Source: Paenibacillus sp. Soil522 (GTDB lineage: Bacteria; Bacillota; Bacilli; Paenibacillales; Paenibacillaceae). From it: a DNA stretch of 64,000 bases. Made by a program: the position numbers and the translations under genes. The stretch is taken from positions 113,154 through 177,153 of the forward strand of contig NZ_LMRV01000024.1 of the NCBI RefSeq assembly GCF_001428245.1. The letters are read 5' to 3'. The notes beneath the pieces were generated by a model. It was not told the DNA's origin and searched no databases. It was given only the letters and a program-made list of their open reading frames with translations. Below, in pieces: positions 61,403-64,000 of the stretch; the first letter of the stretch is position 1, and every line of letters starts with the position of its first letter.

Positions 61403-61645
61403 ATGCGCAAATTGCTGTCTCTTCGTCACTGGCAGCGGACGTTTGTCCGGATTTTTCAGCTGCTTCGTTCTAAGAGAGTTTCACTGCTGGACAAGCTGAT
61501 TTTTTCCGTGCCTGTACTGCTCTATTGGGTGATGCCGGACGTGCTACCGTTACCGTTTTTGCCTATCGACGATATCGCGGTAACGATGCTGCTCGCAGAA
61601 TGGTTTGCCCGTAGAATGGAGACCAAGTATAATATGAAATTATGA
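61403..61645 (+). CDS. DUF1232 small membrane protein
   Basis: This 80-residue protein fits the YkvA/DUF1232 family: SKRVSLLDKLIFSVPVLLYW-like (here RSKRVSLLDKLIFSVPVLLY) then WVMPDVLPLPFLPIDDIAVT, with its conserved pattern of a hydrophobic hairpin and PDxxP-xxDD. It has one or two membrane-embedded segments. The ATG at 61403 follows AAAGGTGG; a GTG at 61391 overlaps that site. Function unknown. Confidence 0.82.
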   Translation: MRKLLSLRHWQRTFVRIFQLLRSKRVSLLDKLIFSVPVLLYWVMPDVLPLPFLPIDDIAVTMLLAEWFARRMETKYNMKL

Positions 61646-61687
61646 TTATTGCCGCAAGGCATAACGATAAGAGGAGCTGGATAAACG

Positions 61688-61990
61688 ATGAATTGCAAAA
61701 TTTCTAAAAACGCAGTAAAGGTTATACAAGTAGAGCTGGACAAGCCTGAAAACGCGGGTAAAATGCTGCGAGTCTACGTTACCCACTCGCATGGCGACCA
61801 TGCTCATTACGGCATGGGGATTGACGAGCCAACGGAAAAGGACGAAGTCGTAACGACGGACAAAGGGATCGACGTTATTTTGGAGAAGGGCAATGCATTT
61901 CTGGATGGCGTTCGCATCGATTACTTCTATGTGCCTGAAGAAGGCTTTGCCGTTACGAATCCAAGTAAGGGCAACCACGGCGATCACTAG
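61688..61990 (+). CDS. HesB/IscA-fold protein lacking cluster cysteines
   Basis: This 100-residue protein resembles the HesB-like (IscA-fold) group: KISKNAVKVIQVELDKPENA at the start, RVYVTHSHGDHAHYGMGIDE and GVRIDYFYVPEEGFAVTNPS later. The usual C-terminal Cys-Gly-Cys is absent, and the only Cys is near the N-terminus, so cluster transfer as in IscA is unlikely. It is rich in His (HSHGDHAH, NHGDH), which may bind metal. Start follows AGGAG. Its partner and role are unknown. Confidence 0.75.
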   Translation: MNCKISKNAVKVIQVELDKPENAGKMLRVYVTHSHGDHAHYGMGIDEPTEKDEVVTTDKGIDVILEKGNAFLDGVRIDYFYVPEEGFAVTNPSKGNHGDH

Positions 61991-62027
61991 AATTTATAAG
62001 TATCCGGTTGAAATAGGAAGATGAATT

Positions 62028-62252
62028 ATGGCTAACGATATACGGGTTTGTGATAAGTGCAAGCACATGAAGATGAAATCGGTTGTGCCGAAGCTGCAAA
62101 AGCTGGTGCCTGACGCGGAAGTTCGTGTCGGCTGCAAGTCCTACTGCGGGCCTTGCGCAAGGTACGCATTCATTTTTATTAATGGCCGTTACGTCAAGGC
62201 GGCAACAGAGGATGAGGCGATCGAGAAGGCCCTGCCTTTTATCAAGAAATAA
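62028..62252 (+). CDS. DUF1450 (YuzB-like) small cysteine protein
   Basis: This 74-residue protein matches DUF1450: VCDKCKHMKMKSVVPKLQKL and VRVGCKSYCGPCARYAFIFI, with five cysteines in a ferredoxin-like or thioredoxin-like small fold, ending DEAIEKALPFIKK. Bacillus YuzB is the reference member and its function is not known. It follows the HesB-like gene by 37 bp and may be co-transcribed. A terminator follows. Confidence 0.88.
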   Translation: MANDIRVCDKCKHMKMKSVVPKLQKLVPDAEVRVGCKSYCGPCARYAFIFINGRYVKAATEDEAIEKALPFIKK

Positions 62253-62289
62253 ACATCCATTTTCATTTCATACTTACAGCAAAACAACA

Positions 62290-62323
62290 GGACCCTGCGA
62301 TTGCTCTATTCGTAGGGTTTTTG
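62290..62323 (+). terminator. Intrinsic terminator after the DUF1450 gene
   Basis: ACCCTGCGA and TCGTAGGGT form a nine-base-pair stem (one G-T) followed by TTTTTG. Confidence 0.88.
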
Positions 62324-62418
62324 CGTAAATAGAAGCAATCATGCGAAATGAGGGGGAATATAATCGGCCCGAACGGCTGCGGCACATACTGGTTAAGGAA
62401 GCTTAGGAGGAAGAACGG

Positions 62419-63876
62419 ATGCTGAAGCCGGCACGCTATTACTTATTTGGACTGGCCGTGGCGCTTGCTTGTTTGGTTGCGGCAGAGCTGATTTGGCTCC
62501 CGGCGCCGCTTAGGACCGGCAGCGGGATGCAATGGATCGAGATAATTGATCGGTTGTTCAATGCTCTCGCGCTTGTTCCGCTCAGCTGGGCGTTCGGCGC
62601 TTTGCTTGGGGTATGGCAGCAGCGGAGCTGGAAGAGCTTTGCGATTTTATTGCAGCTATTGCGGCTTGTAACCGCCGGACTCGGGATTATCGGGGCAGGC
62701 TATGTGCTGCTTGCGCCGGAGAAGCTGTTTCAGCTGTTCGTTGTCATTGGCGCCGCGGCACCGCTAGTCTTTATGGATATGCTGCTCAGCGAGGGGCTGG
62801 AGCGTGCGCGAGCGGCGAAGCTATTGCGAGAGGGGGAGCTTCGTGCAGGCGCTAAGAAGGGAGGTCTAACGCTTCTGTGGCTGCCGAGACGAGGCCTCTT
62901 CGTTTTACTTATTACGATAGTGCTGCTCTTAGCTTTGCTCTGCCCTACAGGCTACCGGGTCACGTACCCGGGCATGACGCTGAATATGAACCGTTATGCC
63001 CATGTGAAGGGCGGAAACCAGGGCGGCACGATTAACGGCGTTCTCGTATTCGACAGGCCGGCGGTGCCGGCTGATTGGCTGTATGCGAGGCTTCTGCCGA
63101 TGTACAGCTTCGAGAAAATACCGGCAGATGAGCCTCCGCTGACGGAATCGTATACGCAAGTCGTTCTGATGAAGACGGATGCAAATAGCGTAGCTGCAGC
63201 CGTTGCCATGCAGAAGGCCGGCGTTGGAGGCGGCATAACAGCTGATGGGGTTAGAGTTATTGCTGTGGTGAAGGGCAGTCCCGCCGATCAGCGTCTGCAG
63301 GCAGGCGATATTATCGTTCATCTGAACGGACAGGCCGTTCGTTCGATAGCTGATTTGACAGCCTATATGACGAATTCCGTCAAGCCTGGCGATTCCGTTG
63401 TCGTTACGCTGAGAAGGAGCGGGGCTGAGACGCAGGTAGAGGTAGAGGTAGAGGTAGAGGTTAAGACGAAGGCATCGGTGGATGCGCCCGAACGGCCCGT
63501 ATTCGGCATTTCAGTACAAACGGAGCTGCATTTTGACATCCCTCGAAGCGTCGGTTACAAACGATTCATGGCGCATATCGGAGGACCGTCGCATGGCGCC
63601 ATGCTGACGCTTGCGCTGATCGATCAGCTGACGCCCGGCGGCGTTACACACGGTATTCGGGTAGCGGGAACAGGTACGATTGAAGCGGACGGCTCGATTG
63701 GCCTGATTGGCGGCATTAGGCAGAAGGCATACGCGGTCAGTCGCACGGATGCGGATGTATTCTTCGTGCCGGCGGCGCTCGAAGAGGCGGCACGCAGCGG
63801 TGCACCCGCTCTAAACATCGTACCAGTGAAAATGATTGATGATGTGCTGAGCTGGCTTTCACAGCATAAGAAATAA
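62419..63876 (+). CDS. PDZ and Lon-S16 domain membrane protease
   Basis: This 485-residue protein has about five hydrophobic helices in the first ~185 residues, a PDZ domain near residues 265 to 340 (VIAVVKGSPADQRLQAGDII), a Val-Glu repeat, and a C-terminal Lon S16 domain. The catalytic Ser is in GGPSHGAMLTLAL (usual GPSAG) and the Lys in IGLIGGIRQKAYAV. It is like YlbL/SepM, which cut outside the membrane, but has a much larger membrane part; YlbL has one helix. The start follows AGGAGG. Confidence 0.85.
   Translation: MLKPARYYLFGLAVALACLVAAELIWLPAPLRTGSGMQWIEIIDRLFNALALVPLSWAFGALLGVWQQRSWKSFAILLQLLRLVTAGLGIIGAGYVLLAPEKLFQLFVVIGAAAPLVFMDMLLSEGLERARAAKLLREGELRAGAKKGGLTLLWLPRRGLFVLLITIVLLLALLCPTGYRVTYPGMTLNMNRYAHVKGGNQGGTINGVLVFDRPAVPADWLYARLLPMYSFEKIPADEPPLTESYTQVVLMKTDANSVAAAVAMQKAGVGGGITADGVRVIAVVKGSPADQRLQAGDIIVHLNGQAVRSIADLTAYMTNSVKPGDSVVVTLRRSGAETQVEVEVEVEVKTKASVDAPERPVFGISVQTELHFDIPRSVGYKRFMAHIGGPSHGAMLTLALIDQLTPGGVTHGIRVAGTGTIEADGSIGLIGGIRQKAYAVSRTDADVFFVPAALEEAARSGAPALNIVPVKMIDDVLSWLSQHKK
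63436..63459 (+). repeat. GTAGAG microsatellite inside the protease gene
   Basis: Four perfect tandem copies of GTAGAG encode Val-Glu repeats between the PDZ and S16 domains. Units of six bases keep the frame, so linker length may vary by slippage. Confidence 0.95.
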
Positions 63877-63902
63877 GAAGCAAAAGAAGGGCTGCCCCGA
63901 GT

Positions 63903-64000
63903 TTGATATGCTCCCCATACAGTAGACAGGTTAAATAATAAAACCTGCTGCTGTGAGGGGAGCTTTTTCATGTCAAAAGAACAGTATAGCGCACCAGAGA
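63903..64000 (+). mobile_element. Left end of a probable IS3/IS150-type insertion sequence (cut by window edge)
   Basis: A TGATATGCTCCCCATACAGT end-like sequence is followed by an imperfect hairpin and, at 63970, an ATG beginning SKEQYSAPE, like an IS3-family OrfA N-terminus. Only the first ~10 codons are visible. The hairpin pairs GCTCCCC (63912-63918) with GGGGAGC (63957-63963), and ACAG/AGGTT with AACCT/CTGT inside. Confidence 0.55.

Overview
The window looks like chromosome of a spore-forming, Gram-positive Bacillales bacterium, most like Paenibacillus or a close relative. The evidence is a CotF-type spore coat gene, many GGAGG ribosome-binding sites, frequent TTG and GTG starts, Bacillus-type intrinsic terminators, preQ1-I and TPP riboswitches, a Firmicute BirA operator and a Firmicute LexA box, with GC content near 50 percent. 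The genus is inferred from style and gene content, not from a marker gene. I see no rRNA, tRNA or CRISPR array.

Region 1 (1 to about 31.7 kb) is a sugar-catabolism zone. It starts with a cut-off GH4 alpha-galactosidase and a divergent AraC regulator, then a spore coat protein and an FMN glutamate-synthase-like protein. A LacI regulator faces an L-fucose operon (isomerase, class II aldolase, FGGY kinase, mutarotase) with a recognisable promoter and operator. An AraC regulator faces a sugar isomerase and a Gfo/Idh/MocA dehydrogenase, followed by glycerol-1-phosphate dehydrogenase. After an aldo-keto reductase, an iron-type alcohol dehydrogenase and an unusual ArsR-type regulator comes an L-rhamnose operon: bifunctional aldolase/dehydrogenase, an ASRT-like small protein, isomerase, kinase and DeoR regulator. 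The L-lactate operon lutABC plus a GntR/FCD regulator follows directly. The order suggests one route: rhamnose to L-lactaldehyde, to L-lactate, to pyruvate. A rhamnogalacturonan acetylesterase-like SGNH hydrolase lies nearby, which fits use of pectin. No sugar transporter is present in the window.

Region 2 (about 31.8 to 44 kb) is cofactor synthesis: queC-queD-queE-queF behind a preQ1-I riboswitch with two terminators, thiD behind a TPP riboswitch, and bioA-bioD-bioB-bioF-bioH-bioC behind a BirA operator. A YpsA-like protein and an ArsR/DUF2087 regulator lie between them.

Region 3 (44 to about 50.2 kb) holds small and accessory genes: an AT-richer methyltransferase, a tiny zinc-ribbon protein, two GyrI-like effector-binding proteins, an AlkD-like repair protein, and an MFS exporter/ArsR pair sharing a perfect 40-bp palindrome.

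Region 4 (50.2 to 54.3 kb) is the most interesting part. A minus-strand run encodes a K+ channel with an RCK domain, an unrecognised 160-residue protein, a lipoprotein, a glutathionylspermidine-synthase-like ATP-grasp enzyme and a DUF350 membrane protein. Families of short hairpin repeats in opposite orientations bracket the DUF350 end.

Region 5 (54.4 to 64 kb) has mostly single envelope and housekeeping genes: a holin-like protein, a gene behind a LexA box, a CuA cupredoxin, a HEPN-like protein with a changed active-site residue, a SufR-like regulator, murI, an M14 peptidase, and a PDZ/Lon-S16 protease. The right edge appears to enter an insertion sequence.
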